Origin: Geobacter sp.
GTDB lineage: Bacteria; Desulfobacterota; Desulfuromonadia; Geobacterales; Pseudopelobacteraceae
Direction of reading: 5' to 3'
Length of the DNA stretch: 64,000 nucleotides
NCBI GenBank assembly: GCA_003574895.1
Contig: PJFB01000003.1
Span: 1 to 64,000 of the forward strand
Both the position numbers and the translations under genes were made by a program. Numbering within the stretch: position 1 is the first letter of the stretch; every line of letters begins with the position of its first letter. The notes under the pieces were generated by a model. That model was not told the origin of the DNA. It was given only the letters and a program-made list of their open reading frames with translations, and ran no database searches. This document shows positions 30,975 to 40,303 of this stretch, piece by piece.

Positions 30975-33743
30975 TCACCCCGTGTTGCGTAACCCGGCAG
31001 CAATGCCGTTGATGGTGGCGGCCAGGACGTAGTCAAGTTCTTCCCCCCCCTCCCCTGCCCGCTTGCGCCGCAGCAGTTCAACCTGGATCAGGCTCAGGGG
31101 GTCCACGTAGGGATTGCGCAACCGCAGCGAACGGGCCTGGGCCGGATCCCTCCCCAGCAACCGCTGCTGGCCGGTCACCGCCAGCACCATCCGCCTGGTC
31201 CTGCGGTACTCGTCCACGAACTTCCCGAGGACCCGATCCCGCAGGGCACTGTCGTTCACCAGGCCGGCGTAGAGGCGGGCGAGCGGCAGGTCCACCTTGG
31301 TCAGGGCCAGCTCCACGTTGCGGATCAGGTCATAGAAGAACGGAAATTTTACCACCATCTCCCGCAGCAGGTCCATGCCCCCGGTAAAATTCTCCAGGGC
31401 ATGGCCCACCCCGAACCACCCGGGGATGACATGTCGGCTCTGCATCCAGCCGAATCCCCAGGGGATTGCCCGCAGATCGGTGATCCCCCTGCTTGCCGAC
31501 CGTTTGGCGGGCCGGGAGCCGATCTTGGCCAGCTCGAATTCCAGCACCGGGGTTGCCTGTTCGAAATAGGGGACAATATCCGGATTGTCGGCAATGTGCT
31601 CCCGGTAATACCGGTAGGCGCTCGCTGCCAGTTCATCCATGACCGCCTCCCACCGCTCCCCTTCCCCGGTGTCCGTGCCGGAAAAGGCCAGGAACCCGAG
31701 GCTGGCTGCTACCATCAGCTCCAGGTTCCGTGTGGCCAGCACGGCGTCGGAATATTTCCAATTGACCACCTCCCCCTGTTCGGTGAGGCGCAGGGTTCCC
31801 GTGAACGCGCCGGGGGGCTGGGCCGACACGGCCCGGTAGGTGGGTCCGCCTCCCCGGCCGACGGTACCGCCCCGACCGTGAAAGAGCCGGAGTTTGACAC
31901 CGCACGCTGCGGCCACCCGGTGCAGTTCCCGATGGGCCTTGTGGATCTCCCAGGAACTGGTGAGCATGCCGCCGTCCTTGTTGGAATCCGAGTAGCCGAG
32001 CATGATTTCCTGGCGCCATCCCCAGGATTCCAGGTACGGGCGGTAGGCCTCGTGGGTCCAGAGTTCGCGGCAGACCTGGGGCGCCTGCTGCAGGTCATGG
32101 ATGAATTCGAACAACGGCACCGGCATCAACCCCGGGTCCCCGCGATCCGGGTCAGCGGCCACCCGCACCCCGCTCAGCTCCAGCAGCCAGACCAGGGAGA
32201 GTACATCGTCCACACTGCCGGCGCCGCTGATGACATACTGCTGCAGCGCTTCCGGAGGATAGGTCTCCTTCCAGCGGGCAATACCCCTGAGAGTATCCAG
32301 CAATCGAACCGTCTCCGAATCGGGACGTGGGGGGATGCCGCCGGAGGTCCCGGCGCCGCCGGCCAGGCTCCGTACCGCTGCGGCATGGACCTCGGCATGC
32401 TGGCGGATGTCGATGGCATGGAGGTGAAAGCCGAAGGTCCGTACCTTACGCAACAGCGGATCGAGGCATGCCCGGGCGATCACCTCGCCTTTGCCGTCAG
32501 CCAGGCTGTCGCGCAGCAGCATGAGATCGGCGCTGAAAGCGGCGGCATCGGGATAGGCGTCCACTTTGCCGGGACAGGTGCGGGTATGCTCCAGCCGACG
32601 ACGGACAAAGGCGAGGTAGCGGCGGTACAGCTCGCAATCGGGCAGGAGTTCGCTGCCCGGCACCATGCCCAGGCTCCGTTCATAATGGTCGAGGGCGGCG
32701 ATGAGGGCTTCCGGTGAGCCGCAGCGGCAGGCGGAGGTGGTCAGGGTTTCCTGCAGGTCATCCAGGACCGCCAGGTAGTGGTCCAGGATCGTCTCCCGCG
32801 CCATCTGCAGGGCGGTCCCGGTGGTTTCCGGGGTCACAAAGGGGTTGCCGTCACGGTCCCCCCCCACCCAGGAGCCGAACCTGACCACGTTCGGAACCCC
32901 GTGGGGAGGCAGGGCCATGCCGTACACGTCCTGGAACGCGGCGGCGATCTCCGCGTAAAAGCCGGGGAGCGGGGCGATCAGGTAGGCGGGGTAATGGTCC
33001 AGCCCCATCCGGATCTCATCCAGCACCGTGGGGCGGCGGGACCGCACCAGGTCGGTCTGCCAGATGGCAGCCACCTCGGACAGGATCGCCTCTTCTTCCC
33101 GGAACGCGGCCGCTGCCGTCAGAGGGAGACGGTCCAACTCCTCCAGGTTCAGGGCGATGCGGCGCCGTTTGAAGAGCACCACCCGGCGCGCCACCTCGGT
33201 GGGATGGGCGGTGAAGACCGGGATCACCTCGACCCGGCCCAAAAGTTCCAGCGCTTTCTCCCCGTCGATCCCGGCATCGCGCATCCGGGTGAGGGTCCCC
33301 AGCAAGGAGCCGGCTTTGGGGGCAGTGCCGCATGCCAGACTGACCGCCCGCAAGCGGCGCTTACGGTGGTTCGTCTCCGCCAGGTTCGTCAGTTCGAAAA
33401 AAATGCCGAAAGCCTTGGTGATGCTGAGGGCGTCGGCAAGGTCCATGCCGCGCACGATCTCCATGGCCCGTTCTCGAAGCTCCTGTTCACCGGGCAGATC
33501 CAGCGCCGCCTCCCCCTGACCGTCGTTGAGCTGGCGGTGGCTGATGGTCAGCCGGCGCAACTCCTCTTCCGCCTCGTACATCCGTTGCCCGGCCTGTTCG
33601 CGGATCACCTGGCCCAGGAGCATGCCAAGGCTCCGGACGTCCCGGCGCAGTGGAAGAATGGCCTGCTCAGGATCGGTTGTCGTCAGTTCGGCCAGCCGTT
33701 CCCCTTGGTCCGCCGCCTTCCAGTAAATCTCCCGCTCGCTCAT
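30975..33743 (-). CDS. ppc: Phosphoenolpyruvate carboxylase
   Basis: Anaplerotic cytosolic enzyme forming oxaloacetate from PEP and bicarbonate. Diagnostic motifs: VFTAHPTEVARR with the catalytic histidine, GSWVGGDRDGNPFVT, MLGYSDSNKDGG, and LFHGRGGTVGRGGGPTY. The C-terminus ends in NTG, the conserved end of PEPC that closes on the active site. From the chosen ATG (MSEREIYW; GGGAGAGACG just before it) the length is 922 residues, normal; an upstream start would add 14 residues. Regulation is not visible. It is the last core gene before the accessory island. Confidence 0.95.
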   Translation of the reverse strand: MSEREIYWKAADQGERLAELTTTDPEQAILPLRRDVRSLGMLLGQVIREQAGQRMYEAEEELRRLTISHRQLNDGQGEAALDLPGEQELRERAMEIVRGMDLADALSITKAFGIFFELTNLAETNHRKRRLRAVSLACGTAPKAGSLLGTLTRMRDAGIDGEKALELLGRVEVIPVFTAHPTEVARRVVLFKRRRIALNLEELDRLPLTAAAAFREEEAILSEVAAIWQTDLVRSRRPTVLDEIRMGLDHYPAYLIAPLPGFYAEIAAAFQDVYGMALPPHGVPNVVRFGSWVGGDRDGNPFVTPETTGTALQMARETILDHYLAVLDDLQETLTTSACRCGSPEALIAALDHYERSLGMVPGSELLPDCELYRRYLAFVRRRLEHTRTCPGKVDAYPDAAAFSADLMLLRDSLADGKGEVIARACLDPLLRKVRTFGFHLHAIDIRQHAEVHAAAVRSLAGGAGTSGGIPPRPDSETVRLLDTLRGIARWKETYPPEALQQYVISGAGSVDDVLSLVWLLELSGVRVAADPDRGDPGLMPVPLFEFIHDLQQAPQVCRELWTHEAYRPYLESWGWRQEIMLGYSDSNKDGGMLTSSWEIHKAHRELHRVAAACGVKLRLFHGRGGTVGRGGGPTYRAVSAQPPGAFTGTLRLTEQGEVVNWKYSDAVLATRNLELMVAASLGFLAFSGTDTGEGERWEAVMDELAASAYRYYREHIADNPDIVPYFEQATPVLEFELAKIGSRPAKRSASRGITDLRAIPWGFGWMQSRHVIPGWFGVGHALENFTGGMDLLREMVVKFPFFYDLIRNVELALTKVDLPLARLYAGLVNDSALRDRVLGKFVDEYRRTRRMVLAVTGQQRLLGRDPAQARSLRLRNPYVDPLSLIQVELLRRKRAGEGGEELDYVLAATINGIAAGLRNTG

Positions 33744-33902
33744 CGTCTCTCCCTTTCCCACCGGGCGAACCAGGGTAAACACCATCGACCTGTTATTTTA
33801 TTGGTTTCAGTCATTATTATTTGTCCAAAAACGGCTTGCCCCCTTGACCCGTCCGGGGCGCTTCTCAGCCCGGCCGGTGTCCAAAAGCCTAGACCTTATC
33901 AG

Positions 33903-34769
33903 TTACTTGCCACAAGAAAATGCACTCATCATCTTGTATTTAGCTTGGAAGTGGTTGAGCTCGTCGTTCAGCTTGTCACAGCGAATTGATAAGTTCTTTC
34001 TGCCTTCAATGATATTCTTGAGTTGTTCATAAACATCAAACATTGCTAGCATGCTGATCAGCTCTGATTTACACACTGCTGGGAATTGTTGAGCATGCAT
34101 CCCGGTAACAACACGGACCACTCTTTGAGTATCAATTTTCAACCACGACATACACCTGTAGTTGCCCTCGTTATCAATTCCAACATAGTGTGATGGCACC
34201 ATCTGAGCCACCTTGCCTTCTCGGTGTAGTTGCTGAATAGCAAGTTGCACATCAAGGGAAAGCCAATAAGGCCATTTCTTATGTCCAGGGAATCCGTCTG
34301 AATAAATAAAAGTTATGTCGAATGGTTCATCATATGGCACTACGCCTTGATTCTGGGCTTCAGAAAATGCTTCTTCCAGAAACCAAGCATCTACAAAATA
34401 CGTCATAAGGTCTAAGCCTCTGTATTTCTTGCTCAAATAGAGAGAATTGATACGAAGTAATCCATGATTGAAATGTTCGCAAAGCTCATTTTTCAATCGA
34501 TCATTTTCTTTTTGAGTTGGATTGATTTTGTGCAGTGGTCCGTCGTACTCAACGCTAAAAAGAGGTTGATAGTCTGAGTTCGTCACCACAAAATCGAAAT
34601 GTGCCTTCAGTGCATATGAGAAATGTGGACTTGAGATCCCACTATTTCTTAGTTCGAACAGGTCAGCAATGCGTACCTTTGGGAAAACATGAGCACCAGC
34701 ACCAGTGCATACCTCTTTGAGAGCATCGAAGGTTACTTCCTCATATCTGTTAAGTAGTCGCTGTTTCAT
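33903..34769 (-). CDS. DUF2726-like putative nuclease-fold protein (cassette cargo)
   Basis: A 288-residue protein whose residues 45-130 resemble DUF2726, a PD-(D/E)XK-like fold: HFDFVV (D59), FSVEYDGPLHK (E74, D76), and a basic helix with NDRLKNELCEHF. The rest, including a C-terminal region rich in charged residues, is unassigned. Catalysis and substrate are unknown. An attC-like site (34781-34834) lies immediately upstream, so it looks like the last cassette of a short array starting at 35.68 kb. I see no attC after its stop. It may be a DNA-modification or defence gene. Confidence 0.6.
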   Translation of the reverse strand: MKQRLLNRYEEVTFDALKEVCTGAGAHVFPKVRIADLFELRNSGISSPHFSYALKAHFDFVVTNSDYQPLFSVEYDGPLHKINPTQKENDRLKNELCEHFNHGLLRINSLYLSKKYRGLDLMTYFVDAWFLEEAFSEAQNQGVVPYDEPFDITFIYSDGFPGHKKWPYWLSLDVQLAIQQLHREGKVAQMVPSHYVGIDNEGNYRCMSWLKIDTQRVVRVVTGMHAQQFPAVCKSELISMLAMFDVYEQLKNIIEGRKNLSIRCDKLNDELNHFQAKYKMMSAFSCGK

Positions 34770-34780
34770 TTTTCACTATG

Positions 34781-34834
34781 GCCTAACGTGGGAGAGTAGA
34801 GCGGCCCAAGGCCGCTGTTACGCTTTGTTGGGGC
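34781..34834 (-). other. attC-like site 1
   Basis: Minus strand reads from R'' GCCCCAAC to R' GTTAGGC, 54 bp, with a central perfect stem AGCGGCC/GGCCGCT. R'' and R' are complementary at 6 of 7 positions. It lies 30 nt after the stop of the gene at 34865 and 11 nt before the next gene, the usual cassette position. Confidence 0.65.
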
Positions 34835-34864
34835 ATCTTCCTTCAGTTTTGGCTTTGTCTCGTG

Positions 34865-35659
34865 TCAAGACCCCTTTTCCGCAATCTGGTGCATTTCAAG
34901 TATTGAGTCCCATTGACCCATTTGTCCTGCACACCAGATGACAAGCCCGGACATTTCTTTGGTGTATAGTTGAACAAGAACCTTTGAAGGTAAAGAAACT
35001 CCAAGCTTAGCACACACATACGCATGAGATAACGGATTCAGCCTCTCTAGTCTTTCCATAGTTGCAGGAGAGTTACCATGAAGTTTCAAGTATAGCCTCG
35101 ACAACAATGGTCCAGAATATGATAGGTCTTCTTCGAGTCCATCAAATAATTCTGATAGTGTTTCAATTGATGCACGATTGAGCAAGAGTTTCGTTGCTTC
35201 AAAATCACGGTATACACACCACGCGTCTTTGAGATAGTCAGGGCAGACTTTCTCAGGAAGCTCTTTCAACCTCCTATAAACTTGTGCACGTATATTTCCA
35301 TTCTTGGATGAAATTAGCCGCTTAAGCACCTTGTGCTCCTTCCTTGAGGGAAGGGCTCTCGCTAGATAAAGAAGTGCATTTGCGGCGCTGGTTTTTTTAG
35401 GGCCGGGAAGTGTTTCAATGCCCTTTTCTAGCACATTTAACAGACTCCGATGACAATCTCGCATCTCATCAAACAAATCATTCTGAATTTTTCGCACAAT
35501 AGCCTGCCGCTTTTTCGGTAGATCCTCAAACGATAAATCGAATGCTTCGCAAACCTCTTCTGGGTTCAGGCAGAACACGAGGGCACCAAAAGTTACTATA
35601 TCGCCCTGAGATTCACTCTCGATGTCGAAATTTTTCAGAAACTTGACTCTTTCGTTCAT
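34865..35659 (-). CDS. Hypothetical helical protein (cassette cargo)
   Basis: A 264-residue protein I do not recognise. It is predicted mostly alpha-helical with leucine-rich amphipathic segments about 35 residues apart, loosely like HEAT-type repeats (LARALPSRKEHKVLKRLISS; LLNRASIETLSELFDGLEE). No signal peptide or membrane segment is seen. It is followed by attC-like site 1 and preceded by an R'-like GTTGAAC (35676-35682) and the noncoding element at 35.7 kb, so it appears to be the first cassette of a two-gene array. Confidence 0.6.
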   Translation of the reverse strand: MNERVKFLKNFDIESESQGDIVTFGALVFCLNPEEVCEAFDLSFEDLPKKRQAIVRKIQNDLFDEMRDCHRSLLNVLEKGIETLPGPKKTSAANALLYLARALPSRKEHKVLKRLISSKNGNIRAQVYRRLKELPEKVCPDYLKDAWCVYRDFEATKLLLNRASIETLSELFDGLEEDLSYSGPLLSRLYLKLHGNSPATMERLERLNPLSHAYVCAKLGVSLPSKVLVQLYTKEMSGLVIWCAGQMGQWDSILEMHQIAEKGS

Positions 35660-35728
35660 GGGTCAGTCCAATTTTGTTCAACTTTTCCTTGAATGTCCCG
35701 ACCAGCCCCAAAGACACCCACCCGGCAA

Positions 35729-35770
35729 CAAAAAAGCCGCTCCATCAGCTTCCACGCTGACCAAGCGGCT
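35729..35770 (-). terminator. Intrinsic terminator within element copy A
   Basis: Nested stem AGCCGCT/AGCGGCT and TCAGC/GCTGA with a GTGGAA loop, followed on the minus strand by six T residues. Confidence 0.8.
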
Positions 35771-35863
35771 CGTATGAATCTTGCATCCGGCATCCCATCC
35801 ATCCTCCCGGCACTGCATGAAAAACTGTTCACACACATATACCCGCACAGACGGCGATGTCAA
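35729..35863 (-). ncRNA. Conserved promoter-hairpin-terminator element, copy A
   Basis: Minus strand: TTGACA (35863-35858), 16-nt spacer, TATATG (35841-35836), a stem (arms 35835-35828 and 35821-35814), about 40 less structured bases, and an intrinsic terminator (AGCCGCT and AGCGGCT arms plus nested TCAGC/GCTGA, then six T; 35770-35729). Copies B (53563-53702) and C (58526-58668) share the layout. Stem arms differ between A and C with pairing kept (GTGTGA/TCATGC versus GTATTA/TAATAC). A small RNA or attenuated leader is inferred. One problem: the predicted transcription start falls inside the stem. Confidence 0.55.
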
Positions 35864-35886
35864 GATGCATCCGGGACTTGTGGGGA

Positions 35887-36213
35887 TCAGGAGCTGCCGG
35901 TGAGACGCTCCATCAGCGCCACCGGGAATGATTCGAGGATTTCCGCCAGCATGAGGCCGGTACGGCCGTCATAGTCCACCGCGGTCACCAGTTCGCCGGT
36001 GAAGATGTTGCGATACTCCGTGCCCGGAGGATCAAAGGGGAGGAACAGGCAGGTCGAGCCCCAGACCGTGCCACAGGGGAGATCATCGGTGGTGGTGATC
36101 AACCGGGAAAAGAACCGGGGCGCCACCACCAGAACCGAACTGTCGTTGTCGGAGCGCTCGAAGGCGCAGACATGGTACTGCCGCTCCCCCTCGACCGTCA
36201 GCGGCAGGTACAA
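35887..36213 (-). pseudogene. 3' remnant of treY (maltooligosyltrehalose synthase C-terminus)
   Basis: Encodes about 108 residues that align with the last 108 of the intact TreY at 58688-61690: YLPLTVEG, CAFERS, NDSSVLVVAPRFFSRLI, FDPPGT-YRNIF and FPVALMER. Roughly three quarters of positions look identical, so it is an old or foreign copy, not a recent duplicate. Homology stops abruptly at about 36212 with no start codon context. The 3' flank, including element copy A, also matches the treY 3' flank. It marks one edge of the island. Confidence 0.85.
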
Positions 36214-36436
36214 ACACTAAAGTGTCGAATTATTTTACAGCTAACATTCATTAACACAGCCCCCCACAAAAAAACACCGTTAACCTGACATGTTACACTC
36301 TGGTACGCCATATGCAATTACAACTTTTTAATCTATTATTGCGCCCAGACTCACTCCACAGGCAGCGTCTGAATACTTTGCTCTGTGATCTGTAAGAGAT
36401 CCATTCATATCCAATATTTGATTTTGGAGGTGTGCC
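36214..36436 (+). promoter_or_regulatory. Upstream region of the large lipoprotein gene
   Basis: AT-rich 223-bp stretch between the treY remnant breakpoint and the lipoprotein gene. GGAGGTG lies about 4 nt before its ATG. I see no clear promoter boxes and no attC-like site. Confidence 0.3.
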
Positions 36437-38845
36437 ATGTTGAGAAGAGGATTGATAAATCTTTCTTTACTGTTGCTGGCAGCAGTTGTGTTGACCGTAA
36501 TCACCTCATGCAACGGAAGCGGGAATGCTGTCCCCCGAACAGCAACCAGCACGGCAAGCGTGACACTGCCAACCGGTGACCTCACGGGGAAAGTTGCCCT
36601 ACCGGCCGGGGTGACTCTGGACCCGGCTTCCCTGACCGTTACCAACAGCCTGGCCACTGCCGGCGTGGCGGCCAGCGGAGATTTCACGATCAATACATTC
36701 ACCGACGGCCCGCAACTGGCGTTCGTGGTGGGACCGACAGGCAAGCCTTTGTTCATGGGGTGGCTGGATGCCACACGGACAAACCTGAATGCTCACAGCA
36801 CGGCCGAGGTGCTGATTTACATGATCACTGGCTGTTTTGCACTGCCCAAGGATGCGCGTCTGGCTGCAATGGATCTGATCGCGGCCTCATCGGAGGCGAC
36901 ACAGGTGAGCGCAGCGATCGAGGCCAGCCTGATCACCAACCCGGACGGCATATTGGACAGTGATGCCGTCAAGCAGGCACTCGCGGACGCCGTCAGCGGC
37001 ATAGCGGCCGCCACCGGCGTATCCTCCAAAACTACAACGAAAACCCTTGCATCGCTTCTTGTTGACCCGATCGAAGAAAAATCTGGGCTACGCGTCAACC
37101 TTACCGGGGTAAACAGCTTTGTCCTGCGCAACAGGTACCGCCGCCCCGGTTACGCCTACATCAAACAGATCTCCTATGTGCCGGAGGCCGGAGGGGCTGC
37201 AGTCCCCGCCGAGAAAGCGTTGACAGAGTTTGAGGTAAGCCCCGTGCAAGGTCTTAACGGCCTGCTGGGCACGATCGGCGACATAGCTGCCGGCAACCTG
37301 GCCTATACGGAAGTAGATTCCGACACGATCAATCTGCCCATGGCGGCCGGTTCAAAGATAACCACTTATCAACTTATGGTCGTCGGCCCCGGCATGCTGA
37401 ACGGTGACTACTCGTCACTCAACGCCCAACAGGTTGAGAAGCAACTCAATACCACCCTGTTGTTCCTTGCAAAGGATTTTGTGCTGCCGCTCGTGGTCAA
37501 CACGATCCTGCCGACACTTGATGACCAGGCTACCGCCGGACTGTACAAAGACCTCGGCACCGGCACTGTGGCAGCTGATCTAATTGTGCAGATGCTGAGT
37601 CTGCCGGGCCTCAAGGAACAAGCGCAGGCAGGTGACATCAAGGGAGCAGTGAAGACTGCGATTACCGGCCTCTTGAATACGGTTTCGTTCCAGCAGGTCG
37701 CCATCGGGTATGTGACGAAAAGAATCGCCAATTTGGGTGAAAGCGCCACCGTGGACCTCAGCATGGAATTTGCCAAAACAATATTCAACAACATCGACGT
37801 TACGAACAAATTACTTGTCGGCTTCGATGCCACCGCGGTTGCACATAATATTTCATTATCGAATATGGCCGATTCATGGACCATAAATGTGACGAAGCCG
37901 ACTATACGGCTGACTCCTCAGGACTCGGAGATCAGCGCGTTTTCGAATGTACTCCTCACCTGCGAGTTTGCCGAAGCCGCCGCATCGGATGTCGTGCTCA
38001 CGTATCACTGGTCAACCAGCGGACAAGGGGGAAGCCTTACCGACACCTCCGCTGCGAACAACACAGTGTACTACATTGCCGACAAGGGGGTCGCAACCAC
38101 GGACTCTGTAACAGTTGAGGTGTTCCGCCTTGATGGAAGCCAGAAGACTTCCATCGGCACTGCCCAGGCTCGCATCAAGGTTACCACCCCCAAAGTTACA
38201 CTGACACCGTCGGCTGTCACCATCTCCGATGACACGAAGCCGACCTTCACCGCTTCCGTAAGCGGCACGGACGGGCCATTCACATACACCTGGAGCACAG
38301 CTCGCGACGGCCTGCGCGTAAGCGATGAAGCGTGGACGCGCAGCATCAAGACCGATTCGAACAAGGTCCAGTTCGGCCGGGCAAACGGAAACCCAGGAGA
38401 TCGCGCGGTTAAAGTGGTTGTGAACAAGATCGTCAACGGGTTGGAGTTCAAGGTTGGCGAGGCCACCGCCAGCATTCGTCTCGAAACCTATTCCCTTACG
38501 GCAACACCTTACAGTTATTACTCCGCCGTACCCAGCGAGCCCGGGCAGTATGGCTATCCAACGCATTGGTTTTTCGGATTTAACTATGGCGTGAAGTTCA
38601 GCAAGGTGGCGGACGCGACTAGCTACACCGTTTACCTGAAAAACGATTTCTACTATTGGAACAAAGACCCGGTGATTACTGACGGACAATACTTCAGGGA
38701 CCTGGGCGACTCGATCCTCTGCTGGCAGTATGGCGGAGGTGGCCAGGGACCACAGCCAATACCCACGGAAGCCGAACTGATCGCGCCGTACATCGGCTAC
38801 TACGTCGGTGGAACGTTTTACGCAATCCCGAACTTCAGCAGGTAA
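36437..38845 (+). CDS. Large predicted lipoprotein with Ig-like repeats
   Basis: An 802-residue exported protein of unknown function. The N-terminus is a lipoprotein signal (LLLLAAVVLTVITSC, lipid-anchored C25). A serine/threonine-rich linker leads to a mainly alpha-helical region (about 100-470), then at least two Ig-like/PKD-like beta repeats (RLTPQDSEISAFSNVLLTCEF and VTLTPSAVTISDDTKPTFTA starts) and a tyrosine/tryptophan-rich C-terminus. It is probably displayed on the cell surface or periplasm. It is alone on the plus strand in a minus-strand island and is not flanked by attC-like sites. Confidence 0.75.
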   Translation: MLRRGLINLSLLLLAAVVLTVITSCNGSGNAVPRTATSTASVTLPTGDLTGKVALPAGVTLDPASLTVTNSLATAGVAASGDFTINTFTDGPQLAFVVGPTGKPLFMGWLDATRTNLNAHSTAEVLIYMITGCFALPKDARLAAMDLIAASSEATQVSAAIEASLITNPDGILDSDAVKQALADAVSGIAAATGVSSKTTTKTLASLLVDPIEEKSGLRVNLTGVNSFVLRNRYRRPGYAYIKQISYVPEAGGAAVPAEKALTEFEVSPVQGLNGLLGTIGDIAAGNLAYTEVDSDTINLPMAAGSKITTYQLMVVGPGMLNGDYSSLNAQQVEKQLNTTLLFLAKDFVLPLVVNTILPTLDDQATAGLYKDLGTGTVAADLIVQMLSLPGLKEQAQAGDIKGAVKTAITGLLNTVSFQQVAIGYVTKRIANLGESATVDLSMEFAKTIFNNIDVTNKLLVGFDATAVAHNISLSNMADSWTINVTKPTIRLTPQDSEISAFSNVLLTCEFAEAAASDVVLTYHWSTSGQGGSLTDTSAANNTVYYIADKGVATTDSVTVEVFRLDGSQKTSIGTAQARIKVTTPKVTLTPSAVTISDDTKPTFTASVSGTDGPFTYTWSTARDGLRVSDEAWTRSIKTDSNKVQFGRANGNPGDRAVKVVVNKIVNGLEFKVGEATASIRLETYSLTATPYSYYSAVPSEPGQYGYPTHWFFGFNYGVKFSKVADATSYTVYLKNDFYYWNKDPVITDGQYFRDLGDSILCWQYGGGGQGPQPIPTEAELIAPYIGYYVGGTFYAIPNFSR

Positions 38846-39123
38846 TCGAAGGTTTCGCCCCGGGCAACAGGGGAGACATTTTCAGGCAGGACCTACTCGA
38901 CAGGCAACTCGCCAGAACAGGGCAACATGGCAATGTTCTGTCAAATACGGGGAAAGGTGGTGGCATCTTCCATTGCCACCACCTGGACCCTAAGGGTGCT
39001 CCGGCAGCAATAGGCTTGGGGTTGCATTTATCACGATGAACCCACCGAAAATTAAAAAGGGACTGACTGCAAAGCAGCCTGCCCCCTAAAACGACCCAGA
39101 TGATTTGATTAGACAATATGCTG
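38846..39123. other. Noncoding stretch with a perfect hairpin
   Basis: After the lipoprotein stop the only structure I see is a 10-bp perfect stem GGTGGTGGCA/TGCCACCACC (38956-38983, 8-nt loop) without a T tract. A second imperfect repeat near 39062-39090 (ACTGACTGC, GCAGCCTG) resembles the REP-like sequence at 42.8 kb. No gene is supported here. Confidence 0.4.
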
Positions 39124-39315
39124 TTATTGGCGCCTGCCGTTAAACCCATCTGCTACCGATGATCTGCTGACACAAAATCGTTCCTGTTTGGTCCAGAGTA
39201 ATTGAGTGACGTAGTCCATAGTCTTATTGAGATCCTGAAGTGGTACATGACGATATCGGTTGGCGATTCTGTTCAAGACCTTGCAGGTCAATTCCGGATT
39301 GTTATACCACGGCAT
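39124..39315 (-). CDS. Small hypothetical protein
   Basis: A 63-residue ORF starting MPWYNN. GAAAGGAAG lies at suitable distance before the ATG; an in-frame GTG 9 nt upstream is an alternative. No signal peptide, membrane segment or known motif is visible. It is isolated between noncoding stretches; 39325-39708 holds nothing I recognise. Coding status is uncertain. Confidence 0.3.
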   Translation of the reverse strand: MPWYNNPELTCKVLNRIANRYRHVPLQDLNKTMDYVTQLLWTKQERFCVSRSSVADGFNGRRQ

Positions 39316-39708
39316 ATGCCTCACTTCCTTTCTCTAATAAGATGATTCCTATGGCGGTCAATTCATGGCAAAGTCGGATAAATTTATTAAAACTCGATTT
39401 GCAGTAAAAAATGCATATGGTGTGCCAGAGCATTTATCAAGCGTAACATGTTGTTACAACTACACTTTACCCAATTACACCAATTGAGTGTCGAGTTTGT
39501 TTACAAAAATCGTAACAGAATGTCGAAAATGATTACACATCGATTCTGTTTTGTGCCGTGGCTGGTTCTTTGCTGTGATCTTCGGGCAAAGCCAGAGGGA
39601 AGTCCATTGTGCCATGACTTGGAGAAGGCCAGATGGATGCATGTTCAAATCTTCAAGTTCTGATGCCGCTGCTTTTGCCGAACTTTACCGAGCTTTCTAT
39701 TAATTGGA

Positions 39709-40065
39709 TCAAGACTCCTCATTCGGAAATGCCCGCTCCATGGCGTCAAGTGCGAACCGGGCTGAAACCGTTACCCGACCAGCCCCCATCTCGATACCGA
39801 CCTCGATGGCCTCAAGAATCTCACGGTACGTAGCGCCGCATGCAGTTGCTTGGTCAATATGCCACTGCATACATGACTCGCAGTCCATCTGCACCGAGAT
39901 GCCGATGGCAATCAACTCCTTTGTCTTCTTGGGGAGAGCGCCGTCCGAAAAAGCGGCTTGTTCCATCTGCAGAAAAGCCTTGTAAACCTTAGAGTCCAGT
40001 GAAACGAGTTGCTGATGAGCTTTCTTGCGTTTACGTGTTATTTCATCAAGTTTGTCCATAGCCAT
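39709..40065 (-). CDS. Carboxymuconolactone decarboxylase/AhpD-family protein
   Basis: Small cytosolic all-helical protein of 118 residues with the AhpD-type redox motif C62-E-S-C65 followed by H69 (CESCMQWHIDQA), and the later helix YREILEAIEVGIEMGAG. Members act as peroxidase-linked disulfide reductases or decarboxylases; the CxxC favours a redox role here. AGGAG lies about 10 nt before the ATG. The upstream 28 nt overlap the reading frame of a RAYT remnant, so this gene may have been joined to degraded mobile DNA. Confidence 0.85.
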   Translation of the reverse strand: MAMDKLDEITRKRKKAHQQLVSLDSKVYKAFLQMEQAAFSDGALPKKTKELIAIGISVQMDCESCMQWHIDQATACGATYREILEAIEVGIEMGAGRVTVSARFALDAMERAFPNEES

Positions 40066-40148
40066 TTTCCATATACTCCTGTGGTAGTATCCGATGCTCT
40101 ACGAAGGGATTTTTCAGCAAAATAAGCTGGTAAAATAACGGCTGTCAG

Positions 40149-40274
40149 CTGCGTATTCCTTGGATCACGCCCCGTCACACGCTCGAATTCTCCAACAAAA
40201 TCCTCATTTCCTAACGGCCTGCCGATCCTGGTCGCGAGGCACAGCCTCTCTGAAACCTTGTCGCCTTCATCCAA
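40149..40274 (-). pseudogene. C-terminal remnant of a REP-associated tyrosine transposase (RAYT)
   Basis: A 42-residue stretch includes TRIGRPLGNEDFVGEFERVTGR, the conserved tail of RAYT/IS200-like Y1 transposases. No N-terminal HUH or catalytic tyrosine region is adjacent. It is a relic and unlikely to be functional. Confidence 0.5.
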
Positions 40275-40303
40275 TAGCGTAGATGTTCCATGTAATTATT
40301 TTA

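Noticed and set aside
31401-32717. Long plus-strand ORF (438 residues) antisense to ppc
   Set aside because: It is a composition shadow of the well-supported ppc gene, with no ribosome site or recognisable motif.
35656-35863. Small minus-strand ORFs inside the three copies of the 140-bp element, with similar peptides in A and B
   Set aside because: Indels between copies shift the frame and only partly compensate, there is no shared start, and the promoter-terminator layout explains the conservation better.
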